From: Elioraea tepida
Lineage (GTDB): Bacteria; Pseudomonadota; Alphaproteobacteria; Acetobacterales; Acetobacteraceae
Direction of reading: 5' to 3'
DNA length: 64,000 nucleotides
Assembly: GCF_019203965.1 (NCBI RefSeq)
Contig: NZ_CP076448.1
Coordinates: forward strand, 3,213,282 to 3,277,281
Position numbers and translations under genes: made by a program. Below are positions 1 to 8,786 of this stretch, in pieces. The notes under the pieces were generated by a model. That model did not search any database. It was not told the origin of the DNA and saw only the letters and a program-made list of their open reading frames with translations. How positions within the stretch are numbered: the stretch's first letter is position 1; each line of letters opens with the position of its first letter.

Positions 1-1461
1 GAGATCGACGTGGAGAGGGGATAGGCGCACGTAGCCCGCCGCCTCGATGTCTCGCGCGAGCACAAGGCCGCCATTGTTCCGGTTGACGATCGCAAGGTCG
101 ACGGCGCGCGCCCGAAGCGCCTCGGCGAGCCGTTCCCGAAGCGCGTCTCGCTCCGCCGGCGCGAGCATGTACTCGCTGTGTCCGGTTTCGACCGGGGTAT
201 GGCCCGCGAGAGCGGCAAGCGCGGCGAACTCGGTCGTCACGAGCGGCGCGGAGGCCCTCGCGAGCGCCTCTGCCGCGACCGCGAAACGGCCCTCGGCCGC
301 GGCAAAGCGGTCGGGGTCGAGCACGAACCAGTGCGCGTTCAAAACCACCGCGACCGGCAGGGCAAGCACGAGCGCGCGCCTCGGGGCCTCCGCCTCGCCG
401 ATCGCGGCCGCGACGGCGATGGCGAGCGGCGGCGTCAGCAGGTGGAAGAAGTAGGTCATGTGCGCCCCGCCATGCCCGCCGAGGGAGACGAGCAGGACAC
501 CAAGGCCGCAGAGGGCGGCGAAGCCCCAGAACCGGGCCTCGCCGCTCCAGCGCCACGGCGGCAGCCGCCAGAGAGCCGAGGCGAGCCCGGGGATCAGCGG
601 CAGGCTGAAGAGCAACCAGTCCCACCCTTGGCGCAGGAGGTGGCCGAGGTCGTAGCTTGTGGCGCCGAGATTCGCGGAGAGAACGAGCGCGCCCCAGCCC
701 GGCATCAGCGACGCAAGCAGGAACGCCCAGAGCGCGATGGCAACGGCCGCGGCGACGCCCAGCGCGACGCCACGACGCAACGAGACGAACAGCGCCACAT
801 AGGCGGCGACGATCACCACCCCGCCGACGAAGTAGATCTTGGCGGCGAAGCCGCCGAGGGAGAGCGCGAGCGCGGCCGCGAAGCGTCGCGGCGAGGAGGG
901 GGCGGGGGCGGCGATGACGAGCCCACCCAGCATCAGCGCAAGCCCAACCCCGTCGGGCCGAACCGTCGGGCCAACCCAGTAGAGCCACCCGGCAAGCGAC
1001 AAAAGCGCTGCGAGGAGGGCAGGCAGCCGCGCCGCGCCCGCCCGGCGCGCGCCCCGCCACACGAGGCCTGCGGCGACCAGGAGAGCGAGACCGTTGACGA
1101 GGCGGTGCGTTCCGAGGCCGGGCCCGAGCACGAGTGCGAAGGGCGTGACCGCGAGCGGATAGAGGATGCCGTAGAGATTGCCGCCCGAAAGGCCGGCCGT
1201 GAGCGGATCGGCCGAGGCATAGGGGTTTCGCCCGTCGAGCAGGGCGAGGGTGGTCAGCACGAGCGCTCCCTCGCGCATCTCCTGCGGCGCAGGCGACAGG
1301 ATCATCCGCGCCCAGAGAAGCCCGAGCCACCCGATGGCGCCGAGGAAGATCGCGATCGCGGCACCGTCGAGCGCATGGAGGATCGGCCATGTTCCGGCCG
1401 GCGCCGGCCGCGCGCGCGCTTCGGCGGGCCCCTCTGCCTGCCGGCTGCCGCCTAAGCTCAT
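1..1461 (-). CDS. Polytopic membrane protein, GT-C glycosyltransferase-like (3' end outside window)
   Basis: The frame is open for 487 codons from an ATG at 1461 down to the window edge, so the C-terminus is missing. The first 30 residues are Ala/Pro/Arg-rich, followed by about ten hydrophobic segments (residues roughly 33-52, 93-112, 120-135, 145-160, 170-185, 195-245, 285-300, 315-335, 340-360, 370-380). A hydrophilic C-terminal part starts near residue 385. The loop after the first span carries an RNPY motif followed by a YPL motif, a layout typical of lipid-sugar-dependent GT-C/ArnT-type glycosyltransferases, but no diagnostic acidic motif is certain. I infer an envelope glycosyltransferase; an unrelated integral membrane protein is possible. 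It lies downstream of secF on the same strand, 114 bases away. Confidence 0.6.
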   Translation of the reverse strand, partial: MSLGGSRQAEGPAEARARPAPAGTWPILHALDGAAIAIFLGAIGWLGLLWARMILSPAPQEMREGALVLTTLALLDGRNPYASADPLTAGLSGGNLYGILYPLAVTPFALVLGPGLGTHRLVNGLALLVAAGLVWRGARRAGAARLPALLAALLSLAGWLYWVGPTVRPDGVGLALMLGGLVIAAPAPSSPRRFAAALALSLGGFAAKIYFVGGVVIVAAYVALFVSLRRGVALGVAAAVAIALWAFLLASLMPGWGALVLSANLGATSYDLGHLLRQGWDWLLFSLPLIPGLASALWRLPPWRWSGEARFWGFAALCGLGVLLVSLGGHGGAHMTYFFHLLTPPLAIAVAAAIGEAEAPRRALVLALPVAVVLNAHWFVLDPDRFAAAEGRFAVAAEALARASAPLVTTEFAALAALAGHTPVETGHSEYMLAPAERDALRERLAEALRARAVDLAIVNRNNGGLVLARDIEAAGYVRLSPLHVDL

Positions 1462-1575
1462 GCGCGGCTCTGGCGATCCATAAGGCGCGCCTCGACCGCT
1501 CTCGCCGTCACGCCACAGAGGCACGGATCGACTTGTGGTGGAAGCGGAAAGCGAGGCACCGCGCCGTCGGCGGCG

Positions 1576-2508
1576 TCAGGCCGGCGCCTTCGCCTCCTCC
1601 ACCCCGCCCTTCCGGAGCCGCTTCTCACCAAGAAACAGAAGGATGGGCGCGGCGATGAAGATCGAGCTCGAGGTGCCGACGACGATCCCGAACAGCATCA
1701 CCCAGGCGAAGGCGGCGACCGGCCCGGTCGCGATCAGGGCGAGCGGAAGGCAGGCGAGGAAGGTGGTGAGGGAGGTGCCGATGGTGCGGTTCAGCGTCTC
1801 GTTGATCGAGAGGTCGATCACCTCGCGCAGAGGCATCGTCTTGTACTTGCGGAGGTTCTCGCGCATCCGGTCGTACACGACGACCTTATCGTTCACGCTA
1901 TAGCCGATGATGGTGAGGATCGCCGCGACGGTCGCGAGGTCGAACTCGATCCGCGTCAGCGCGAGGAAGCCGATCGCCTTGGTGACGTCGAGGATCAGGG
2001 TCACCACCGCACCCACGCCATATTCCCACTCGAAGCGGAACCAGATGTAGAGAAGCATCGCGAGCAGGGCGACGCCGAGCGCGGTCATTCCGGCTGTGAA
2101 CAGCTCGGCGGAGACGCGCGCACCAACCGCCTCGATTCGGACGATCCTCGCCCCTGGCACGGCCTGCTCGAGCCAGCTGCGCACTGCAGCTACGGCGCGC
2201 TGCTGCGCGCCCTCGTCCGGCTGACGCTCGAGCCGGATCAGCACCTCGTTCGGGCTGCCGAACTGTTGCAGCGCCACCGAGCCCAGATTGAGCCCCTCGA
2301 GGCCCGAGCGGAGCTGGGCGAAATTGGCGGGCTCGGGCGTGCGCAGCTCCATCACGATACCGCCCCGGAAGTCGAGCCCGTAGTTCAGGCCGGGGGTGAA
2401 GAACAGCACGACGGAGGCGATCGAGAGGAACGCCGACATCGCGAGGCCAAGCATCCGGCCCCGCATGAAGGGGATGGTGGTTCCGTCGCGGACGAGGCGG
2501 AGCGGCAT
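1576..2508 (-). CDS. secF: Protein translocase subunit SecF
   Basis: SecF forms with SecD an inner-membrane complex that uses the proton motive force to complete Sec-dependent export. The 310-residue product has an N-terminal span (about 20-38), the SecF hallmark GLDFRGG near residue 43, a periplasmic domain (about 45-135) and five C-terminal spans (about 135-300) with the conserved IGYSVNDKVVVYDRMREN stretch. Length is normal for the family. The ATG at 2508 was chosen because it lies 17 bases after the secD stop; the frame stays open far upstream, but only as a shadow of secD. Confidence 0.97.
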   Translation of the reverse strand: MPLRLVRDGTTIPFMRGRMLGLAMSAFLSIASVVLFFTPGLNYGLDFRGGIVMELRTPEPANFAQLRSGLEGLNLGSVALQQFGSPNEVLIRLERQPDEGAQQRAVAAVRSWLEQAVPGARIVRIEAVGARVSAELFTAGMTALGVALLAMLLYIWFRFEWEYGVGAVVTLILDVTKAIGFLALTRIEFDLATVAAILTIIGYSVNDKVVVYDRMRENLRKYKTMPLREVIDLSINETLNRTIGTSLTTFLACLPLALIATGPVAAFAWVMLFGIVVGTSSSIFIAAPILLFLGEKRLRKGGVEEAKAPA

Positions 2509-2525
2509 GGGCGTTCTCCTCCCGC

Positions 2526-4124
2526 TCAGACCGGCAGAGCCGCTGGGCGGCGCGCGCGATACCACGTCACCATCATGTAGCGGACGAAAACGAAGGCAGA
2601 GAACATCGAGACCAGGATCCCGACGGTGATGGTGACGGCGAAACCGCGCACCGGGCCGGAGCCAAAGGCGTAAAGCATCGCCATCGCGAGCACGGTGGTG
2701 AGATTGCTGTCGAGGATGGTGGTGAAGGCGCGCCGGAACCCCGCCTCCATGGCGTTGAGCGGCGTGCGCCCCCGCCGCACCTCCTCGCGGATGCGCTCGT
2801 TGATCAGGATGTTCGCATCCACCGCCATGCCGAGGGTGAGCAGGATCCCGGCGATACCGGGCAGGGTGAGCGTTGCCTCCATCAGCGACAGGGCGCCGAG
2901 CAAGAGCACGAGATTGACCACCAGCGCGATGTTCGCGAACAGCCCGAACAGCCCGTAGAACAGCACCATAAACACGATCACGAGGACGAAGCCGATCGCG
3001 AGCGCGATCGTTCCGACACGGATCGCATCCGCGCCGAGATCGGGGCCGACGGTGCGCTCCTCGATCACGGTCAGCGGCGCGGGCAGCGCGCCCGCCCGCA
3101 GCAGCACGGCGAGGTCGTTCGCCGATCGTGCATTGAAATTGCCTGAGATCTGACCGCGCCCGCCGAGGATCGGCTCGCGGATCACGGGCGCGGTGATCAC
3201 TCGGTCGTCGAGCACAATGGCGAAGGGGCGGCCGACATTTGCGCGGGTGATCTCGGCGAAGCGTCGCGTGCCGATGCTGTCGAAGCTGAAGTTCACCACC
3301 CACTCGCCGGTCTGCGGGTTCTGGCCGGCGCGCGCATCGGTCAGGTTGGCGCCGTCCACCTCGACGCGGCGCCGCACGGCGTAGCGCTGCTCCCCTCCTT
3401 GCGGCCCCTCGCCGCGCAGGAACATCACCCCGGGCGGCGGGGACGGCGCGTCGAGATTGGCGGTCTCGTCGAGCAGGTGGAAGGTCATTCGCGCCGTCTT
3501 GCCGATCAGCTGCTTGATCCGCTCCGGGTCCTGCACGCCCGGAAGCTGGACGAGGATGCGGTTCGCTCCCTGGCGCGCGATGATCGGGTCAACGACGCCG
3601 CTCTCGTCGATCCGGCGCCGGACGATCTCCATCGACTGCTCGACTGCCTGGGTCGCCTTCTCGCGCAACAGCGGCTCGGAGAGCGAGATCGTGATCGTGC
3701 CGTCCGGCGCCGCCTGCACTTCGAGGTCGGGCTGCGATGTCCCCATGCCGGTGACGATCGGGTTCGCGAGCTCGCGCAGCAGCCGGACCGCCTCTTGTGC
3801 CCGCGCTGGGTCGTTCAGACGAAGCGTCACGGTTCGGTCACGTACGGAGAGGCCCGTGTAGTTGATGTTGGCGCCACGAAGCCTCGAGCGGACGCTGTCC
3901 TGGATGTTGTCGAGACGCTCCCGGACCACGGCGTCCATGTCGACCTCGAGCAGCAGATAGCTGCCGCCCCTGAGGTCGAGGCCGAGCTGGAACTGGCGCC
4001 AGGGAAGGGCCTCGCCGAGCGAGCCGAGGCTTGTGCGCGGCACGAAGGAGGGCACGCAGAGCAGGGTTGCGAGCGCGATCGTGGCCCAGATGGCGATCAC
4101 CTTCCAGCGGGCGAAGTACATCAT
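2526..4124 (-). CDS. secD: Protein translocase subunit SecD
   Basis: This 532-residue protein is the larger partner of SecF. It has one N-terminal span (about 8-26), the motif GLDLRGGSYLLLEVD near residue 48, a long periplasmic P1/head region (about 60-360) and a C-terminal five-span bundle (about 380-520) containing the AVDANILINERIREE signature. Size and domain order are those of a stand-alone SecD. The start ATGATG at 4124 places the first span correctly. yajC, often found just upstream, is absent here; the upstream neighbour is an unrelated fusion protein 138 bases away. secD and secF form a two-gene operon. Confidence 0.97.
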   Translation of the reverse strand: MMYFARWKVIAIWATIALATLLCVPSFVPRTSLGSLGEALPWRQFQLGLDLRGGSYLLLEVDMDAVVRERLDNIQDSVRSRLRGANINYTGLSVRDRTVTLRLNDPARAQEAVRLLRELANPIVTGMGTSQPDLEVQAAPDGTITISLSEPLLREKATQAVEQSMEIVRRRIDESGVVDPIIARQGANRILVQLPGVQDPERIKQLIGKTARMTFHLLDETANLDAPSPPPGVMFLRGEGPQGGEQRYAVRRRVEVDGANLTDARAGQNPQTGEWVVNFSFDSIGTRRFAEITRANVGRPFAIVLDDRVITAPVIREPILGGRGQISGNFNARSANDLAVLLRAGALPAPLTVIEERTVGPDLGADAIRVGTIALAIGFVLVIVFMVLFYGLFGLFANIALVVNLVLLLGALSLMEATLTLPGIAGILLTLGMAVDANILINERIREEVRRGRTPLNAMEAGFRRAFTTILDSNLTTVLAMAMLYAFGSGPVRGFAVTITVGILVSMFSAFVFVRYMMVTWYRARRPAALPV

Positions 4125-4262
4125 GGTGGCTGAGGTGTCTCCGTCTGCCGGCGAGCCGGGGCGTGCCGCGCCCGGATTCCCGGGGCCTCGAACGGCGGCG
4201 GAGAATGTCGGGAGCCGCCGGGCTTGGCAACCGCGCGCGGGGTCAACAGAGCGCGGGCCGGC

Positions 4263-6560
4263 TCAGCGCGGGGCGACGACCCGGGCCCCGCGAAGCGTGT
4301 TGTTGAGGTAGAACTCGTCGCGGGGGAAGAGGTCGGTGTTGATCTCGTCCAGGTCGCCGCGCGGCGTCTCAGGGCCCCACACCCGCACCTCCTCGGCGAA
4401 CAGGGCCGGGAATTCGGCCGGGTCGACTCCCCCCGCGCGCCGCGCCCATTCGACAAAGGCGGGCTCCTGGAGACGCGCGAGCAGCCCCTCGCGGTCGAAC
4501 GGGATCGGCCGATCCGAGCCGATCACGATCGAGATGGGGAGAAGCATCAGCACGTGCGGGAAGGCCTTCAGGAAGCTGCGCGCCACCCGCTCGGTCGGCG
4601 CCCACTGGACGAAGAGGCCCCCCGGCTTGAGGCTCTCGCGCACAAGCGAGAGGAACTCCACCGAGTAGAGCATGCCTGAGTGCGAGGTCTGCGGCAGGAT
4701 GGCATCTGCCTCGATCACGTCGTAGCGGGCGCCGGAGGCGAAGATCTCGCGCCGCCCGTCACCCACCGCGAGGGTGAAGCGCGGGTCGGTCACGAGCGCC
4801 GCGAGCGCGCTCGCTGGCCGTGTCGCGGCGTAGTCGCGGATCACCTCATAGACGGGCGCGATCAGCTCGACGGCGCGGATGTGTCGGGTTGCCGGGTTCC
4901 AGCCGGCGGCGAAGGGCGTGCCGCCTGAGCCGGACCCGATCACGAGCACATCCTCCGGGTTCGGGTGCAAGGCGGGCCCGATGGCACCGAGGAAGTAGTG
5001 GTGCGGCCAGAACGGCACCTGGCTCTGGGTGTGGCCCGTGATGAACATCGGCCCCGCGTCGCCCTTGAGCCGCAGCACGACCACGCCCGAGCGGTCCTCC
5101 GCCACGATCGCCGTCTGGTCGGCCTTGACGCCGTGGATCCGGCTCCACCAGGCGACATTGCCCGGGAAGAGGGCAATCGCCGCCGCAAGGCAGAGGGCGA
5201 GCGCCCGCCCGGCTGTATCGCGCACGCCGCTACGGGCGGCGAGGACGAGCCACAGGAGGAGCATCGCCAGCGCGAGCAGCCCCACCGCCCGCGCCGTTCC
5301 CGCCGTTCCGAAGAGGTGCAGAAGCACGAGCCCGCAGACCAGGCTTCCGGCCGCGTTGCCGGCGATGTTGCCGACCTGGACGAGCCCGACCCGGAACCCG
5401 ACCGAGGCAAGGTCACGCTGCACCGCCTTCTGCACCACGGGAAAGCTCATCCCCAGCAGGAAGGCGGGAGGCCCGATCAGAGCCACCGCGAGTGCGGCGA
5501 TCACCGCGATCTCGGCAGGGCCGTGACGGAACGTCTCCATGCCGACGAGCGCCTCGAACCAGGGGAAACCGTAGAGGGCGCGGAAGCCAAGCAGCGTGGC
5601 AAGCGCATAGAGGGCGGCCCAGGCCTGGAGATGAAAGAAGGCCACCCGCGTGTCGGCGACACGCTTCACCCACGCCGAGCCGGCGACGACGCCGAGACCG
5701 TCCGTCACCAGGAACACGCCGAGGATGAGCGAGAAGGAATAGGCGTTCGCCTGGCCGGCGATTCCGAGCACGCGCACCCAGAGGATCTCGAGCGCGATGA
5801 TGAAAAAGCCGGAGAGGAAGACGAGTGTGGTCCAGGCCGGGAGTCCGAGGCTGCCCGGTTCCTTCGCGCCGATAGCAGCGGCGCGACCCGGTGCGGCGGG
5901 TGCCTGACGCGGCAGGCCGCGGAGCACCGCGACGGTCAGAAGTGCCGCCACGGCATTCAGCGCCGCGCCCACGTGGAGCGAGCGCTCGAAACCGAGGGTG
6001 CCGACGAGCCAGAAGCCGCCGACCAGGGTGCCCGCGGCCGCACCGAGGGTGTTGACGCCATAGAGCCAGCCGATCCGCCCCGCCGCCTGGTCAAGCCGGG
6101 CCACGACGGCGCGGGCGAGGAGCGGCAGCGACAGGCCCATCAGAAGCGTCGGCGCGAGCAGGCCCGCGAAGCAGACGGCGAAGATCTGCCAGCCGGCGGT
6201 CATGAGCGGCCCGAGCTCCTCCACCACCACGCCGTAGAGGAAGGGCTTCGAGAGCAGGGCGAAGACGGCGATGCCGCCCTCGCAGGCGATGAAGGCCCAG
6301 GCCGCTCGGTGTGGCGACAGCCGGTCGGCGATGACGCCGGCGAGCAGCGACCCGAGCCCGAGCCCGGCGAGGAAGGCGCCGACGACGAGCGCCGCAGTCA
6401 CGGCATCGGACCCGGCGAAAAGGCCGAGCATGCGCTGCCAGATCACTTGGTAGAGCAGTGCGGCGAAGCCTGACGCGAAGAAGCCGATCGAGATCAGGCC
6501 GAACACGGGCGTGCGGCCGGTCGCCCGGGCCTCGCCCCGAACCTCGACAACACCGTGCAT
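4263..6560 (-). CDS. MFS-like / spermidine-synthase-like fusion membrane protein
   Basis: This 765-residue protein has about 12-14 membrane spans in residues 1-480, with MFS-like charged loops. A soluble C-terminal Rossmann domain of spermidine synthase/methyltransferase type follows, with the nucleotide-binding motif VLVIGSGSGG near residue 537 and an acidic motif (DVIEADAILPQ) near residue 600. In true spermidine synthases the glycine motif is usually GGGDG and the acidic motif D-A; here these are altered, so polyamine synthesis should not be assumed. The family is commonly annotated as fused MFS/spermidine synthase and its substrate is not known to me. The start at 6560 has an AGGGG Shine-Dalgarno; an ATG at 6575 is an alternative. 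The gene is divergent from the Gfo/Idh gene. Confidence 0.8.
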   Translation of the reverse strand: MHGVVEVRGEARATGRTPVFGLISIGFFASGFAALLYQVIWQRMLGLFAGSDAVTAALVVGAFLAGLGLGSLLAGVIADRLSPHRAAWAFIACEGGIAVFALLSKPFLYGVVVEELGPLMTAGWQIFAVCFAGLLAPTLLMGLSLPLLARAVVARLDQAAGRIGWLYGVNTLGAAAGTLVGGFWLVGTLGFERSLHVGAALNAVAALLTVAVLRGLPRQAPAAPGRAAAIGAKEPGSLGLPAWTTLVFLSGFFIIALEILWVRVLGIAGQANAYSFSLILGVFLVTDGLGVVAGSAWVKRVADTRVAFFHLQAWAALYALATLLGFRALYGFPWFEALVGMETFRHGPAEIAVIAALAVALIGPPAFLLGMSFPVVQKAVQRDLASVGFRVGLVQVGNIAGNAAGSLVCGLVLLHLFGTAGTARAVGLLALAMLLLWLVLAARSGVRDTAGRALALCLAAAIALFPGNVAWWSRIHGVKADQTAIVAEDRSGVVVLRLKGDAGPMFITGHTQSQVPFWPHHYFLGAIGPALHPNPEDVLVIGSGSGGTPFAAGWNPATRHIRAVELIAPVYEVIRDYAATRPASALAALVTDPRFTLAVGDGRREIFASGARYDVIEADAILPQTSHSGMLYSVEFLSLVRESLKPGGLFVQWAPTERVARSFLKAFPHVLMLLPISIVIGSDRPIPFDREGLLARLQEPAFVEWARRAGGVDPAEFPALFAEEVRVWGPETPRGDLDEINTDLFPRDEFYLNNTLRGARVVAPR

Positions 6561-6725
6561 CGATGCCCCTGCCATCCCCCCGAAAGCGCGCTTCGCGGAG
6601 CGCCCAGGTCCTGTCAACTCCCCTTTTCCGCGGCAGCCGCGTGATTGGCCCTTGGATCGCCCGCCAAGGTGTCGGAATGAAGGCGCGCTTCGGGCCTTCG
6701 TCCGAAGCGCCGGCAGGGGAGAGCG

Positions 6726-7676
6726 ATGGCACGGGTGAGGGTCGCGGTGATCGGGGCGGGCCATTTCGGCCGGTTCCACGCGCAGAAGGTGGCGGCCGCG
6801 GCAGGGGCCGTTCTCGTCGGCATCCATGACCGGCATCCGGAGCGTGCGGCTGCCGTTGCCGCCGAGCTCGGCGCCCCCGCCCTTGCCTCGGCCTCTGACG
6901 CGATCGAGGCGTCGGAGGCGGTGATCGTCGCCACCTCCACCCCGTCGCACCATGAGATTGCCGCCGCGGCGTTCGACGCGGGCCGGCATGTGCTCGTCGA
7001 GAAGCCGATGACGGCGACTCTTGCCGAGGCCGATGACCTGATCGCGCGCGCGGCGAGGGCGGGGCGCGTGCTCCAGGTCGGGCATCTCGAGCGGTTCTCG
7101 GCGGCGCGCGGGGCGCTCGCGCGCCACGTCTCGCGCCCCCTCGTGATGGAATGCGTCCGGGTCTCGCCGTTCCGGCCGAGGGGGCTCGATGTGTCGGTCG
7201 TACTCGACCTGATGATCCACGACATCGACCTCGTGCTTATGCTCGCTCAGGCCGCCCCCGTCTCGGTGGAGGCGACCGGCGCGACCGTGATGTCGGATCG
7301 GATCGATGTCGCGCTGGCGCGCCTTGCCTTCGCCGACGGCCGGGCCGCCTCCCTCAGCGCGAGCCGGATCGCTCCCGGCACGACGCGCACGCTCCGCGTC
7401 GCGGGGGTGGACGGCACGCTCGAGGCAGACCTTGTCGCCCGCACGCTGAGGCGTTTCCAGGTCGCGGACGGGTCGGTCTCTGAGGAGAGCTGGACGGAGG
7501 CCGACAGCCTCGCCGCGCAGCTCGAGGGGTTCCTCGCGGCGGTGCGTGGCGAGGCGCCGCCGCGTGTCGACGGCAGGGCGGGCCGGGCGGCGCTTGCCAT
7601 CGCGCTCGAGATCGAGGCGCGGATCGCCGAGGCGCAGGCCTCAGCACGCGCCGCCGGGCTGCTCGAGACGCTCTAG
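6726..7676 (+). CDS. Gfo/Idh/MocA family NAD(P)-dependent oxidoreductase
   Basis: The 316-residue protein has an N-terminal Rossmann fold with the GxGxxG-type motif IGAGHFGRFHA (residues 9-19) and the family's E-K-P catalytic motif at residues 92-94. The C-terminal half is the usual alpha/beta substrate domain. Such enzymes oxidise or reduce sugars, inositols or nucleotide sugars. Gfo/Idh genes are often found beside lpxA/lpxB in alphaproteobacteria, and GnnA, which helps make diamino-lipid A sugars, belongs to the family. This gene is convergent with lpxB and their 3' ends overlap by 36 bases. A role in lipid A or nucleotide-sugar metabolism is only an inference. Confidence 0.85.
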   Translation: MARVRVAVIGAGHFGRFHAQKVAAAAGAVLVGIHDRHPERAAAVAAELGAPALASASDAIEASEAVIVATSTPSHHEIAAAAFDAGRHVLVEKPMTATLAEADDLIARAARAGRVLQVGHLERFSAARGALARHVSRPLVMECVRVSPFRPRGLDVSVVLDLMIHDIDLVLMLAQAAPVSVEATGATVMSDRIDVALARLAFADGRAASLSASRIAPGTTRTLRVAGVDGTLEADLVARTLRRFQVADGSVSEESWTEADSLAAQLEGFLAAVRGEAPPRVDGRAGRAALAIALEIEARIAEAQASARAAGLLETL

Positions 7677-8786
7677 GATCGCCTCTGCCGCCGCCTCCGA
7701 GGGCGCGCGGCCACCCGGGGCGGCGAGGGCGGCGCGCACCTCCGCACAGGCCCGGCGCTGCGCCGCCGCTGCGGCGTGATCGGTCAGAAGCGTGGTGACC
7801 GCCGCGGCGAGTGCCTCCGGCGTGGCGTTCTCCTGCAAGAGTTCCGGCACCGCCGGCTCGGTGGCGAGCAGGTTGACGAGCGAGGCGTGACGCACCCTGA
7901 CGAGCCGACGCACGATCGCAACCGTCAGCCTGTTGCCGCGCCAGGCCACCACCTGCGGCACGCCGGCGAGCGCGACCTCGAGCGAGGAGGTGCCCGATTT
8001 CACGAGCGCCGCGGCGGCGGCGGCGAGCGCATCGCGCTTGCCCTGGTCGTCATCGACCACCGGGACGCCCGGCCATGCTCGGGCGATCCGCTCTTTGTGG
8101 CGGGGAAGGGAGAGAGCGACGGGAACGAGGCCGGGGACGCGGGTGCGAAGCCGCTCGAGCGCGGCGCCGAAGAGCGGCAGGTGCCGCGCGAGCTCGCCCT
8201 GTCGGCTTCCGGGCATGACGGCGAGAACTCTCGCCCCCTCGGCGAGGCCGTGCCGTCTCCGGAACGACTCCCCGTCCCCGGGCACCGCGCCCTCGAGGAC
8301 AGGGTGGCCGACGAACCGCGCCTCGATCCCCGCGCTCGCGAAGAACGCGGGCTCGAAGGGCAGAAGGCAAAGGAGACGGTCGACCCGCGCGGCGATCTTC
8401 CGCACCCGGCCCGGACGCCAGGCCCAGACCTGCGGCGCGACGTAGTGGACCACGCGCACGCCCTTCCGCCGCACGCGCCCGGCGAGGCGAAGGGCGAAGG
8501 ACGGCGCATCGATCGTGACGAGAACGTCGGGGCGTTTGGCGAGGATGTCGGCCTCCGCTTCGCCAAGGCGCCTGATCAGCCGCGGCAGGGAGGGCAGAAC
8601 CTCGGCAAGCCCCATCAGCGCGAGCTCCTCCATCGGGAAGAGGGAGGCGAGCCCCTGCTCGGCCATCCGCGGCCCGCCGATCCCGGCGAAGCGCACACCC
8701 GGCCGACGCGCCGCGAGCGACGCCATCAGCCGCCCGCCGAGCACATCGCCGGAGGCCTCTCCCGCGACGAGGTAGATCAGCGTCAT
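7641..8786 (-). CDS. lpxB: Lipid-A-disaccharide synthase LpxB
   Basis: LpxB (GT19) joins UDP-2,3-diacylglucosamine and lipid X to form the tetraacyl-disaccharide precursor of lipid A at the inner membrane. The 381-residue product begins with YLVAGEASGDVLGGRLM, the N-terminal signature of the family, and contains the donor-site VMPGSRQGEL and a C-terminal VKSGTSSLEVAL segment. It is full length. It is not in the usual lpxD-fabZ-lpxA run; instead its start overlaps the M20 peptidase stop by 4 bases, so it is the last gene of a coupled four-gene operon. Its 3' end overlaps the convergent Gfo/Idh gene. Confidence 0.96.
   Translation of the reverse strand: MTLIYLVAGEASGDVLGGRLMASLAARRPGVRFAGIGGPRMAEQGLASLFPMEELALMGLAEVLPSLPRLIRRLGEAEADILAKRPDVLVTIDAPSFALRLAGRVRRKGVRVVHYVAPQVWAWRPGRVRKIAARVDRLLCLLPFEPAFFASAGIEARFVGHPVLEGAVPGDGESFRRRHGLAEGARVLAVMPGSRQGELARHLPLFGAALERLRTRVPGLVPVALSLPRHKERIARAWPGVPVVDDDQGKRDALAAAAAALVKSGTSSLEVALAGVPQVVAWRGNRLTVAIVRRLVRVRHASLVNLLATEPAVPELLQENATPEALAAAVTTLLTDHAAAAAQRRACAEVRAALAAPGGRAPSEAAAEAILERLEQPGGAC

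Noticed and set aside
2509..3303. N-terminal extension of SecF through secD
   Set aside because: The extension is secD in another frame; SecF starts with its normal first span from the ATG at 2508.
4965..6473. 500-codon plus-strand frame inside the MFS/spermidine-synthase fusion gene
   Set aside because: The minus-strand product has clear membrane spans and a Rossmann motif; the plus-strand frame is hydrophilic shadow.
6589..6617. Promoter for the fusion gene from a minus-strand TTGACA at 6612-6617
   Set aside because: No acceptable -10 element lies 16-18 bases downstream.
6561..7220. N-terminal extension of the fusion protein into the Gfo/Idh gene
   Set aside because: The extra residues are antisense to the Gfo/Idh Rossmann domain and show no family similarity; starts at 6560 or 6575 give a normal first span.
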